Shown: in pieces, positions 12,801 to 22,729 of the stretch
How positions within the stretch are numbered: the first letter of the stretch is position 1
How the letters are laid out: each line of letters begins with the position of its first letter
DNA from: Agrocybe praecox
Lineage: Eukaryota > Basidiomycota > Agaricomycetes > Agaricales > Agrocybaceae
DNA: 64,000 nt
Direction of reading: 5' to 3'
NCBI GenBank assembly: GCA_964017145.1
Contig: OZ024852.1
Location: 1,613,945-1,677,944, forward strand
Program-made: the position numbers and the translations under genes
Notes under the pieces: model-generated
The model's input: only the letters and a program-made list of their open reading frames with translations
What the model was told of the DNA's origin: nothing
Database searches by the model: none

Positions 12801-13229
12801 ATCATATTTTTATCGGATGGAGAATGTAGCCTACATGATGAAAATATGCGCACACTTAGTCGTGCAGCCATTGCTCTTGGGTTTGATAGTTTTTCTTCTT
12901 TCTTTTCACACTACATCTGATGGTGTCCCCTGTGACAGAAAACCTCTGTCATTCCACGGCGTCTCGTTTGGCACTAATAATCAAATTCTTAGGAGAATGG
13001 TTCAGATAGCTCGCGAAATACAAGCTTCCCACCCACACGATCCTCTTGTTCCCGCAGCTTCTATCGTTGAATCTTCCTTTGCGGAGGTCCTTGATTCGGT
13101 AAGCCAGTCTTTAGTCCGCAAGAGGAGAGAATAACTAAGATTTTTCACATATTACAGGTCCGTCTTGCTGAGACTTTTCTTGGAATTGCCGAGTCTTTGA
13201 AGAAACCTAGGGGCACTCTGTTCACTTGA
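3870..13229 (+). CDS. Giant VLIG/GBP-like GTPase with Cys/His-rich region and C-terminal von Willebrand A domain
   Basis: About 2,300 residues in roughly 45 exons. The start MDNPPIGYADSVK joins in frame to the following exons. The N-terminal ~1,200 residues are unrecognised and include a Glu/Lys-rich helical part (5370-6440). The G domain (8311-9341) has P-loop GEQSVGKSY, switch region EGVWMSVTPTD, DxxG as ALDFEG and then DVVDSDKKEIVREF, the order seen in VLIG/GBP large GTPases. A helical segment (about 9406-9990) precedes a Cys/His-rich region (about 9990-11340) with repeats such as AGHSGKHVC, HLCGESC and HFCGKPC, probably zinc-binding. The C-terminal VWA domain (12172-13229) has all MIDAS parts: DRSGS, the Thr in DGGTSY, and the Asp in FLSDGE. 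It probably acts in the cytosol, since no signal peptide or membrane segment is seen. It is flanked by two RBR ligase genes. Several small exon boundaries are tentative. Confidence 0.85.
8311..9341 (+). other. GTPase domain exons of the giant gene
   Basis: The G1 motif is reached by joining exon 8311-8335 to the exon starting at 8409 (SSMG-EQSVGKSY). The next exon supplies EGVWMSVTPTDNFLLVALDFEG up to the G3 glycine. The exon after it starts VHSIERSAQEDTLLVLFN. Exon order and motifs match a VLIG-type G domain; a canonical NKxD is not seen, as is common in GBP/VLIG families. Confidence 0.75.
9066..9084 (+). other. 19-nt microexon in the GTPase domain
   Basis: Flanked by ctgtttctag and gtctagattt, this exon completes EIVRE-FSLKFQ-KIVQDEQE in frame between exons ending near 9014 and starting at 9133. 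Skipping it shifts the frame. Confidence 0.65.
12298..12315 (+). other. 18-nt microexon carrying the MIDAS aspartate
   Basis: Flanked by aaatatcag and gtagct, it encodes the core of VIFVID and the first two bases of Arg. The DxSxS metal-binding motif is thus split by an intron between its Asp and its serines. Because its length is a multiple of three, skipping would keep the frame but delete the MIDAS Asp. Confidence 0.7.
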
Positions 13230-13337
13230 TGCCTATAACATAGCATTGCGACTCTATTTCATTTACAAAACGTGTACAATTCGTCACCTATAGCACTTCG
13301 ATTTTATAAGATACCTGAATCATTATAAACCTACTCC

Positions 13338-16052
13338 TCAGACATCTTCAAACATTCGACACTTTGCATAATGCGTGCCAACCGCCGAGGATACCTCTGG
13401 GGCTACTTTAGACTGAACGATGAGTTCCCCACACAAATAGCAGAAATGTCTATATGTGGTGCGTTAGCTTTCGACTATGACCAAAACGAAAAGTAAAGCG
13501 TACGTATTGCATCCTGAGTACGAGCACTGTACGCAATATTAGTAAAAATCTTGAAGGAACTACAAAATTCATTTACGTTCATATGATTGCAACCAGAGAC
13601 TTTTTGCACTGGAATTTTACAACCTAAAAATATAAGCATTAGTGACATGGCTCCAAGATTTATTTAGGCACAGAGCCAGAAGTCTCTTACCTGGACATCG
13701 GCGCCAACCTTGTTTTTTCAAAAGTTCGTCAAGTTCGGCGGAACCGTCACATGAATGCGATGTTCCGACCGTCTCGACCGTTTGTTGACAGTCTTTACAC
13801 CACACATGATCACAAGTTGGCAAAGGACAAGTAATGGTACCTGCGCCTTGTAATTCGTACCGATCGACGAACATAGTTTTATTACATCTGAAGAAAAGAG
13901 AGTATAAGACATTTACATCTCAGATTATCAAAGGGCGAATTACTTCCGGCAAAGGAGGGGCACAGAATGAGCTGCGAGCTCCATCTCCTGGAAAATGGCC
14001 AGATCTTCATCGGCGAGACCAACAATTTCGAAGATACTGTTGTCGACAGCTGTCGTTTGAATTTCAGTCCATAGAAGAAATAAGGATGTCCCGTCTAGCT
14101 CTACGTACCGCTCGGCAACCTCAGCTTATCCGCGACGCATTTAGGGCAAGAAATCGGATATTGTCGCTGGCTTAACGCAGTGGAGATGTATTGACGAAGA
14201 CACTGGCGACAGTAGGCATGGTCGCAATCCGAGAATTTAACCATTTCTTCTTCGAGTGTGGGGTCCATGCATACGAGACATTCAAAGACCGGAAACTGCT
14301 CCTGCAGAGCTGCGGTTTCGAGCGCTAACTTCTTATCTTCCCTCTCGAATTGAAGTTGCATGCGGATGGCCAGGATTTCACTGGATGGCGCTTCATCTTG
14401 GTTGGACGAAGAAGGCCCCTGCCTAGGAAGTTGTCCGGTATTTGGAGGCTTGGCAGCGCTTTCGAAGGATGTCGCCTTTTGCTGTTTCGCCTGTGGAAGC
14501 CATTGTTGAGGGAAATCTTTTTTGATTGGGCGACCCTGGGAGTTGTTCATTGTCTGGTAGGGCGCTTGTTTGCTTAGTGCATCAACGTAATTAGGCTTCT
14601 TCTGCTTCCTCTGGGTCAGCCATTCTTCGGGAGGTTCATCTTGCTTGCGTGGTAGAGCGTGTGAGACCATGGCCTGGTGTTCTTGGTCAAAATCATACTG
14701 CATCTGAGCGGCCAACATTTGACTGGCAAGGTCTGGATCATTGATTGAGCGAAAGGAATTGGATTTGAATGTAGCTGGTCCGGCAATTGCATTAGAATGG
14801 GACTGATGATAATATGGGCCTCCGCTACTGCTCGAGTTGCCCCGAGATGGAACCGTATTGTTTAGCGGTGGGAACTCCTTGTTGGGTGTCGTAGAAATGC
14901 TCGGAGAAGATTTCATTTTATTGTGTGCCATTATCTCCCGTGATAGTTCTGCGTCTCTGGATGTCGGATGAACATGATCTCGATGATCGTGTCTTTTATT
15001 CTTGTTCTTTTTGCTGGAACCAGACTGAGATTGGAAACGAGCCATCTGTAACTGATGCTCAAGAAGGTAAACTCTCGAGAGCAACTCTTGATTCTGCGAC
15101 CACAATTCGGTTTCCCGTTGTTTAACTTCAGCCAGGTCTCCTTTCATATTCAAAACATCAACGCTCGCTTTCATCAACAATGCGTCAAGGCTTATAGCAT
15201 CGTCATGGGACTTAGCCACCAGAATATGGCCAGAGAATTGACCAAGTAGCATGGCCTGATAGTTTCCCGCATCGTTCGATATGTCCGAGTCGACATCCAA
15301 GGTTTCTGCGAGGTATGCCGCAGTGTCGTCCATCGAGGAGCACACAATCATGCCTGAGCCAAGCGGGTGATTCTGTCGGGGATGAGAGTCGAAAACGACA
15401 AAGAAGTTATTTTTTGCAGAGTTTGTGGGAATTTTCAAGCAGATGAGGATCTCTGGAGATCGGGTGACGACAGCAGCGATCACTGATCCAGTCTCTACAG
15501 CTATGACATCCCTATTAGGAGAGGTAAGAATCGTCCCACTATTAGCAAAACACATAGCCTTACTTAATCAGCCCTTGGAAACCTTTGAAGTTAGATTGAC
15601 CGTATTTAACTCTGGCCAAATTGAATGTATTCTTGAAGACCGGTATTTCCAAGAGGTCCTCAACCTCAAGGTGTTTGCTACTTTTCCATGAAGAGCAGAT
15701 AGAAACGATTTCCTAAATATGATAGAATAATGAGTTTCAATACTTTAGACTCGTTCATCGTTCATCAGAGTGTACGTACCTCAGTCGTATCGTACGAGAG
15801 CGTAGCCCGCAAAAGCTCTTCGACGTAGTCCCTCCTACCTCCATATCGAGCCAGGAGTTGTTCTTCCAAATGAAATACAATGCGTGCACAGTTCAGCGCT
15901 GCAAAGCCACACGCCGCAGCCCCTATGCCTCCCGGGCCGTACTGGCTCGTCTGAGGATAGGAAACAATCCTCTGTTTCCCCTCGAGGACATCGGCCATAA
16001 CCTGGTCCAGGTTCTCCGCGAATGCTAGCGATGTTGTTGCTGAGTGGCTCAT
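13338..16052 (-). CDS. Papain-like (C76-type) protease-like domain fused to RING-IBR-RING E3 ligase, copy 2
   Basis: About 770 residues, paralogue of 1311-3543 with the same exon plan. Exon 1 has SQYGPGGIGAAACGFAALNC and exon 2 has EIVSICSSWKSSKHLEVEDL. The long exon (about 15500-14110) has FFVVFDSHPRQNHPLGSGMI, then a Gln/Lys/Ser-rich linker about 175 residues longer than in copy 1. RING1 reads CLVCMDPTLEEE...CDHAYC..C, IBR reads CPLPTCDHVWCKDCQQ...HSC, and RING2 reads RCPG-CKIPVQKVSGCNHMNC...HFCYLCG with the catalytic-type Cys in SGCNHM. The stop is at 13340-13338 (CRMFEDV end), 108 bp from the stop of the convergent giant gene. Two helical Gln/acidic motifs in the linker resemble the single one before RING1 of copy 1. 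The RBR activity call is firm; the protease-like part is inferred. Confidence 0.85.
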
Positions 16053-16734
16053 GGGTATATGGTAGTGAAGGGTGAGAGGACTGTTCCATTAACCTGGCGA
16101 ATCCCATCGATTGTGTACAAAGGAAGGTAGGTCACAAGACTCCGGCCCTTCAAAGTTGGACGTTTGGGCGCTTAGATAGTGATCGATTGTCATCCGTTCT
16201 ACGTGGCCATTGTCCTTTGTCCCATATGCAGACAAGAGAGATGACCATATATCGAAGAGTTGGTAGCAGTGAGTCTGCTGGGCCTCTGAGATGTGAATCC
16301 TTGTTTGATATGTGAACCTTGGTTAGAATAAAACTTGTCCCGTGGAAAGCTTGTTAGTAGTGATCTTGGGAATATGAGGTTAACTAGCTCATGAGAGTTT
16401 CCATTTTTTTTAAATGACATTAGAAGCCGCGATATTGAGCGACAATGATAAAGGTGCATGAACAACTTGAAAGTAGAATCGGTGGAGAACGTTGTTGACG
16501 CGTACCGCGACAGTTGTGAACCACGTGCGACTATCTATGACCATCCTGCTGACCAATCCCGCCTTCCTTGTTTTCCTTTTCCCAACTGCCACTCATTCCG
16601 AGTCAACCACAACGACACCAGCAACTAGCACCTCAAATATCTCGAGAACATAAACACCCACAGGCCTATTTATCTCTAACATCTGATCTAGGACATAACT
16701 CAGGAATAGGAAAGTTTTCACGGCGTTCAGGATT
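16053..16734. promoter_or_regulatory. Divergent intergenic region between RBR copy 2 and the CCCH gene
   Basis: 682 bp between two divergently transcribed start codons. A CACGTG E-box-like palindrome is present at about 16522. No further gene is supported. Confidence 0.5.
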
Positions 16735-18301
16735 ATGTCATCATCAGGAGCTACCGAAGCTCAAATGAAGAGCGAGATAGCGCGGCTGACAGGTATACAA
16801 AACACTGTTCATACTCAAGGTTGTGTCCCCTGCTAACATATTTCTGTCAGCATCGATTAACCAGCACAAGGCCGCACAAACAAACAAGTCATGGCACAAG
16901 GGATCGAACTACTACGCTCCTTATCAGCAAGGAGGACCACCGGGACGAAGCAATTCGTATGTTAACCCTAACTATAAGCCAGCAAACAAGTATATCCGCC
17001 CAGGTTCAAACGTTGCCGGACCATCTAAGCCAACACCGACACCGATTCCAACTCCTACAGCAGCACCACTGGCACCTATCCACAGCACACCGGCTATTCA
17101 GCCCGCAGGACAGATAAAGGAAGTAGTATTAGGTGGTGTGGCTTTCGAGTCTTCGCGACGTTCATTAGTTAGAAAAGATCGTAAGTTTGATGCCCTTTCT
17201 CTCTCTCTCTTAGTGTTCTCAAAATGTTTTAGTTCCGAAGCCACCTTCACTTGTAAAGCCTACGCCATCTGTAACACGGCAAGCACCATACTATGGTCGA
17301 AAAGCGGGTCACATCCCTCCTAAGCCTTACAAGCTTAAAGCACGTAGGGGAAGGAATATGACCTTGAACAATACTAGGAGACCTTATTCGTATGTAACAC
17401 TCTTTCCTCGTTTTTATACACTCATGATTCCTCCGGATAGTTCACGGAAAGGAGCAAATAAACGGATAAATAAATACGTAGACAAGCCGTGTCCGCGCTT
17501 TACCACGACAGGTGCGCCATCGTTTCATCGGTTCCTCAAGGTCTCGACAAATGCGGCATTTTAATGGCCTTGGGGGGCAAATATCTTTTCATCCTATTTA
17601 TGTTTACATTTGATTTGATCTTTTTTTTTCTTTCTATATTTTTGTATGAACTTGCTGTCTTAGGCTCATGCCCTCGCGGATTGACCTGCATGTATCAACA
17701 CGACCCCGCGAAAATCGCGATCTGCTGGAATTTCCTTCAAGACAATTGTTCCAAGACCGCCGAAACCTGCGACTTATCACACGAGCCAACGCCGGAAAGA
17801 ACACCACTGTGTGTGCACTTCCTAAATAAAGGGAGATGTACGCGGGATAAGTGCCCGTTCCCTCATGTAAATGTGGGACAGAGACAAGGGATCTGTCGCG
17901 ATTTTGCGGTATTGGGATACTGTGAACGTGGCTTGGACTGCGATCGACAACACGTTCGAGAATGCCCTGACTTTGCAGAAAACGGGACGTGCTCCACGAA
18001 AGGCTGCAAGCTTCCTCATGTGATAAGGGCGAACCGGAATAGAAAATTGGCCGCGCCTGCCGTCGTTGCGTCGGATTCTGCTGTTAATACTGGAGATAAG
18101 GTGGGATCCCCGGCGGCGAATGATGGGGATGACACGGTTATGCTTACAGCGGAGGATGGGGAATTGGGCGATGAATTTATTTCACTGACCTTTAAAGAAA
18201 GCGACAGCGAAGAAGAGGATGAAGAGGAAGATGGAGAAGAGGGCTCTTCAGAGGAAGAAGAAGAAGAGTCTGATATGGATGATATTGAAGTGAATATGTA
18301 A
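16735..18301 (+). CDS. Five-finger CCCH zinc-finger protein, ZC3H3-like
   Basis: The protein starts MSSSGATEAQMKSEIARL and passes through a Pro/Thr-rich part. It then has a basic stretch (YYGRKAGHIPPKPYKLKARR) like that before the fingers of ZC3H3/Smicl proteins. Five tandem CCCH fingers follow, beginning CPRFTTTG, CWNFLQDN, CVHFLNKG, CRDFAVLG and CPDFAENG. The first finger is split by an intron (gtgcgcc...tcttag) and reads through as TTTGSCPRGLTCMYQH. The C-terminus is strongly acidic (Glu/Asp/Ser). Family members link to the cleavage/polyadenylation machinery and mRNA export in the nucleus. The finger count and basic lead-in support the assignment; direct orthology is not proven here. Confidence 0.85.
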
Positions 18302-18551
18302 AAGAGCATGTTGTCTTGTTGAATACGAATGATATCTTTTTGTTGTTTTTTGAAAAAATTTGCCGTAAGCAGCACAGCCACCTTACTCATTGGTATGCGT
18401 GTCTATTTTGTTGTTGTGTTGACACTGCTCATTGACTGACTTATCTGAACTCGGAGTCTGCGTTGCATGTCAGCCTTCTCCTTGATACACTGCGCTACCC
18501 CTCTTACAAATACCACGACGACAACGACGACGCGCTACATCCTCGACGGCG

Positions 18552-19303
18552 ATGACCTCCAACCAAGAGAGTCATCCTCCTCCAAAGCCTAGGGCTGCTT
18601 CGCGCCTTCTGCATTCTGTGAAGCGCACGCTAACCCCGACGTCAGCCACGAGCAAACGCTATCCAGAATACTCAGTGAGTCTCTGCGGTTTCATCTCGAT
18701 GCGACGTGTCTGATCACTTGAGTCCAGAAGTCAGCCATGCATTCCACGTACGAAGAATCACGAGTCGTCGTTCCCCAACACTTTCGAGAACCGGATCCCT
18801 CCTCCTCACGTCCCACCATAGAGCAGATAGCCATGGGGCTTCACATATCTCGGACACCTCATCTGCGTCCGCTGGCTTCATCGCCGTATGCTTTTTCCCA
18901 GAGGAATTCCGCACCACACTCCCAAAATCATGACCAGCATCACCACCGCCCCAACTCCATTACTCTGCCACCACCTCCATCGCGATCCTCCCTCAAAAAA
19001 CCCTCGACAACCATCACCTCCTCCTCCAGTAGTCCCGCAGTCAGTACACCATTCTCCAGCGCTTCCTCTTCAACGACGGTAACCTCGGTTGCTGTATCCT
19101 CCGGTCAATCACCCCGTTCCTTTGCTGGAATCAAATCTCGGATGGCACGCTTGCTACCGCACAATAAATCATCTTCTGCGCCTTCATCTATGCTTGCATC
19201 GCCAATATCTTCTCCACGCACAAGCGCAGAGTTCCCGCAGCAAAAGAAGGCTGTCCGTTTCACTACTGAAGAAGTCGTCGAGATCGATGCCACCCGGCAT
19301 TGA
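18552..19303 (+). CDS. Ser/Pro-rich hypothetical protein
   Basis: Two exons: the first starts MTSNQESHPPPKPRAASRLL and ends KRYPEYS. A short intron (gtgagtctc...gtccag) follows, and the second exon reads KSAMHSTYEESRVVVPQHF and runs to a stop at 19301-19303. The protein is about 220 residues and mostly low-complexity Ser/Pro/His/Thr. Two basic patches stand out: RAASRLLHSVKRTL near the start and FAGIKSRMARLLPHNK, followed by KKAVRFTTEEVVEI at the end. No domain is recognised. It may be an intrinsically disordered regulatory protein; I cannot say more. Confidence 0.65.
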
Positions 19304-20064
19304 CTGCGCGTACCCTTTACTTTTACCCTTTCCGTTACGGCGCGACACGCTTCTCTCTTTTCGTCACCCAGCACCTTTGTTCGATTATCATTATTACTTC
19401 ATTTTCTCCCCTGTTATTGAGTTAACAGTGGTATTCATTCTGTCTGTAATTCTATTTGGAATTTACGGGGCACCGGTTTTACATTACATACAACTATCCC
19501 ATCGTACATTCATCCACTCATAACTCTTCATGTATGTAGCAGCAGTCAATATTGTATCTTTCGCATATCATTCCTCTCCTGGTTTTCGTTCGCATATACC
19601 GATGATATACGTGTCACCCGAATTTATGGCGTGCCACCACCTATTTCAGAACGATGCGAGTTGGGGAGCTTCTCTGGACTGTTTCTGAACCTCCCTGAAC
19701 CAGAAGGTCTGACGATATGTGGTGGTCAAGTTACGTTTATGGTCGGCAGTCGCACGCTTAAGAGATCTGAAATTAGCATCGGCGCGAGTCCATGCCAGGG
19801 CAGCACTAAATAATATTTGGATTACACTTCTGATCAAAACCCTAGTAGGCCTGCATTATCGTGCTGTTCAACTGCGGACAGCCACAATCCTTCTTCTCTT
19901 CTCTTCGCTTGATTCTACGTATACGGGCCACTTCCGCTCATAACTGTAATTGTATATTTTTTGAAACATAATCTCAAACTCAACCGCACCATTGTCTTTC
20001 GTCATCTACGGCAGCCCGTGATCGCACTTGCAGCTTCAACTAGAACTTCCAGCACAACAACAAT
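19304..20064. other. Intergenic: 3' flank of hypothetical gene and DnaJ promoter
   Basis: 760 bp between two plus-strand genes. Short ORFs here lack protein-like composition. No RNA gene is seen. Confidence 0.45.
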
Positions 20065-22335
20065 ATGGCACCCGTCGAAACGGAATACTATGATCTGGCA
20101 AGTTCAAAATTTTCGATGGGCATGGAGATGCATGACTTACAGCTAGCTTGGTTGGTATTAGCTCGATGTCCCCGTCGATGCAGACGATACGACATTGAAG
20201 AAGGCCTATCGTAAACAGGCAATGAAGGTTCGTTTTCGAGATCCATGCTATAGCGAATGCACCGAGTTCCCATCATACTGCTTGTCGTTTAGTATCACCC
20301 TGATAAGAACCCGTCTGCCGATGCGGAGGAAAAGTTCAAGGATATCAGGTGAGTTACCAATTCGAAAACTCGACGCTGGTTTAGGGAGGCTAATACCATT
20401 GTCGTATAGCAAAGCATACCAAGTTCTCTCCGATCCAGTAAGCTTCTTCTATCTATCCAACTGTGCGACTTGAATGAAAGGGCACTGAATGTTCCATAGA
20501 ATATGCGCGCTGTATATGACAAGAATGGCAAGAGTATGGTGTGTTGTAATGTTCCTATGGTTTACAGAGAGGACTCTAACGGAGGTGATTGTACGGTATT
20601 AGGTCGATAAAGAAGGCGCAGTTAAGATGGAAGATGCGGCGGGTTTCTTTGCCAATGTGTTCGGTGGTGAGCGCTTCGTCGACTATGTAAGTCCTACCAA
20701 TCATTCGGCACTGTACTGCTGCTACAATAATTTCAACACTATGTAATTTCAGATTGGCGAAATTTCTATCATGAAAGACATGACATCAATGGCCACGACT
20801 ATGATGACGGAAGAAGAGAAAGCCGAGATTGAGAAGCAAATGAACAGCAACAATCCAAGCGTAACCGGTGCGGCGCACACGACTTCTGCAACTGTTGACC
20901 CCTCCCAACCCCCTACGTCACCGACCTCAAAAGCCGGTACCCCTCCTACACCAGCGCCCGAAATCCACGTCGATGAAACACTCCCAACATACTCCCCGGC
21001 AGCAGCGGCGGGATCATCGCCTGGTACAGCTGCTACTAGTCCCGTAACAGGCACCCATATGATTCCTCACGGGTCTCCGAGTGCAACATCTATCACCTCG
21101 GCTTCCGCTGCGGACAAAGAGGCTGCGAAGAAGGAGGCTGCCCGTCGAAAAGCAGAGCAGAGAGAAAAGCTGCGGGAGCATGATGTTGCGAGACGTAAGG
21201 CCATGGCCGAGCGTGTGGCAATGCTGACGAAGAAGATGATCGAAAGGATCAGACCCTTCGTTGAGGCGAAGGATCCAGGAGGCAAAGATGATCCCGAGTC
21301 CAACGCATTTGCTGAGAGGATGAAACGAGAAGTAGAGGATCTGAAATTAGAGAGCTTTGGCGTTGAGGTGTGTCAATGGATTTCGATTTTTTTTCCCCTT
21401 GTATTGATCATCGCATTTCTTAGCTCCTACATACCATCGGAAGCGTCTACATGATGAAAGCATCTTCTTACATGAAATCAAAGAAATTCTTGGGAATGTA
21501 TGTTTGATCCTGTCAGGGGCTTAATTATGTGTTCTGACACGCGTTTATATCGTAGCCCAGGATTCTTCTCCAGGATTAAAGAAAAGGGTACTCTAGCCAA
21601 AGATGTCTGGGGAGTCATTGGTAGCGCGTAAGTTTTATTCGCAGTATTTCGTCAATATTTTATAGACTAAATGTCATTCCAGATTGAGTGTGCGTGACTT
21701 GATGCTGGTGCGTACATTATTCTTATTATCACCGAGATGGCTGTTAACAAGTTATACTCGTAGGAAATGGAGAAGGCTCAGGCCAAAGGCGATGTCGGTG
21801 AAGAAGAGCTTAGGGCATTAGAGATGGATGTCACCGGAAAGGTGAAATCCAATTCCAATATTTTTCCACTTTTATTAATTGCTTGAGCATAGATCATGCT
21901 TGCTTCATGGCGGGGTGCACGTCTAGAAGTCGTTCAAGTCCTCCGTGAAGTAGTGGAGAACGTCCTCAAGGAACCTGGGCAGTCCGAGGCCGTCCTTATG
22001 AACAGAGCCAAGGTGATTTGAATCGTGTCCCAATATTTTAACTGTTATTTAGTATTTCGACAATCTCGTATAGGCTCTCCTAATTACTGGAGCGATCTTC
22101 AAAGCTGCTGTGCCTGACGAGTCAGACGAGGAACGCCGAGAACTTGAACGGTTTGTTTGTTATCTCGCCGTCCTCCCAATCCTATTGATTTTATTATGAT
22201 GCTAGAATGGTTCACGAAGCTGCGCAACCCAAATCAAAGAAGACCGCCACGAACGCTGCAAAGGCCAAGCGGGAAGAAATGATCAAACAGGCCCAGGCTG
22301 CTTCAGGGGAGGGTTCTGGAACGAAACAGACATAG
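20065..22335 (+). CDS. DnaJ/Hsp40 co-chaperone with DnaJ-X domain (Caj1/Djp1-like)
   Basis: The J domain is spread over small exons: MAPVETEYYDL, then LDVPVDADDTTLKKAYRKQA, then YHPDKNPSADAEEKFKDI and SKAYQVLSDP. The HPD motif that stimulates Hsp70 ATPase is intact. A Gly/Phe linker is absent. The middle (20770-21370) is rich in Pro/Thr/Ala and then basic coiled coil (KEAARRKAEQREKLREHD). The C-terminal part has IPGFFSRIKEKGTLAKDVWG and SVRDLMLEMEKAQAKGD, typical of DnaJ-X proteins such as yeast Caj1 and Djp1. The end is Lys/Ala-rich (stop at 22333-22335). Intron 1 is GC-AG. Djp1 relatives help protein import into organelles; which client applies here is not shown. Confidence 0.88.
20098..20161 (+). 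other. GC-AG intron in the DnaJ gene
   Basis: The intron runs gcaagt...ggtattag. Removing it joins YYDL to LDVPVDADDTTLKKAY, the standard J-domain helix I/II sequence. No GT donor nearby keeps the frame. Confidence 0.85.
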
Positions 22336-22729
22336 AGGTCTCGTCTCGAGTGATATCCTTACAAATCTTTTCAATGATCGCGATCGCTTCGATATATACG
22401 CCCGTTCTTTTTACTAATGGCGCCACTCATCTATACTAATGTTTCTGCTTCAGTGCACATATTGCTAATCTTTACTTTGCTTATATACACTTCTACGTTT
22501 ATGATGAACCGCTCCGGAGAACCCCCTAAGTATCCTACTATTTTAAATGTGAAGGCATAAATATCCATCTGTAAATCCAAAAAAAGTTTGCACATATCAG
22601 ATGCGATCATTTGAGGATCACCAAGGCCAATCAAAAGATATATGAGTGGGATCGTCTATAAATATCTCCCATAGATACGTTGTGGCGGACTGGATCTTCG
22701 CGTCATTCAGTGAGTGTCGTTATACTAAG
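22336..22729. other. Convergent 3' intergenic region
   Basis: Lies between the stops of the DnaJ gene (plus) and the M20 gene (minus). I see nothing coding; it should hold both terminators. Confidence 0.5.

Noticed and set aside
18016..18390. Ser-rich 124-codon minus-strand ORF
   Set aside because: Mirror of the GAA/GAG-rich acidic tail of the CCCH protein.
20749..21054. 101-codon minus-strand ORF
   Set aside because: Antisense to the Ala/Pro/Thr-rich part of the DnaJ gene.
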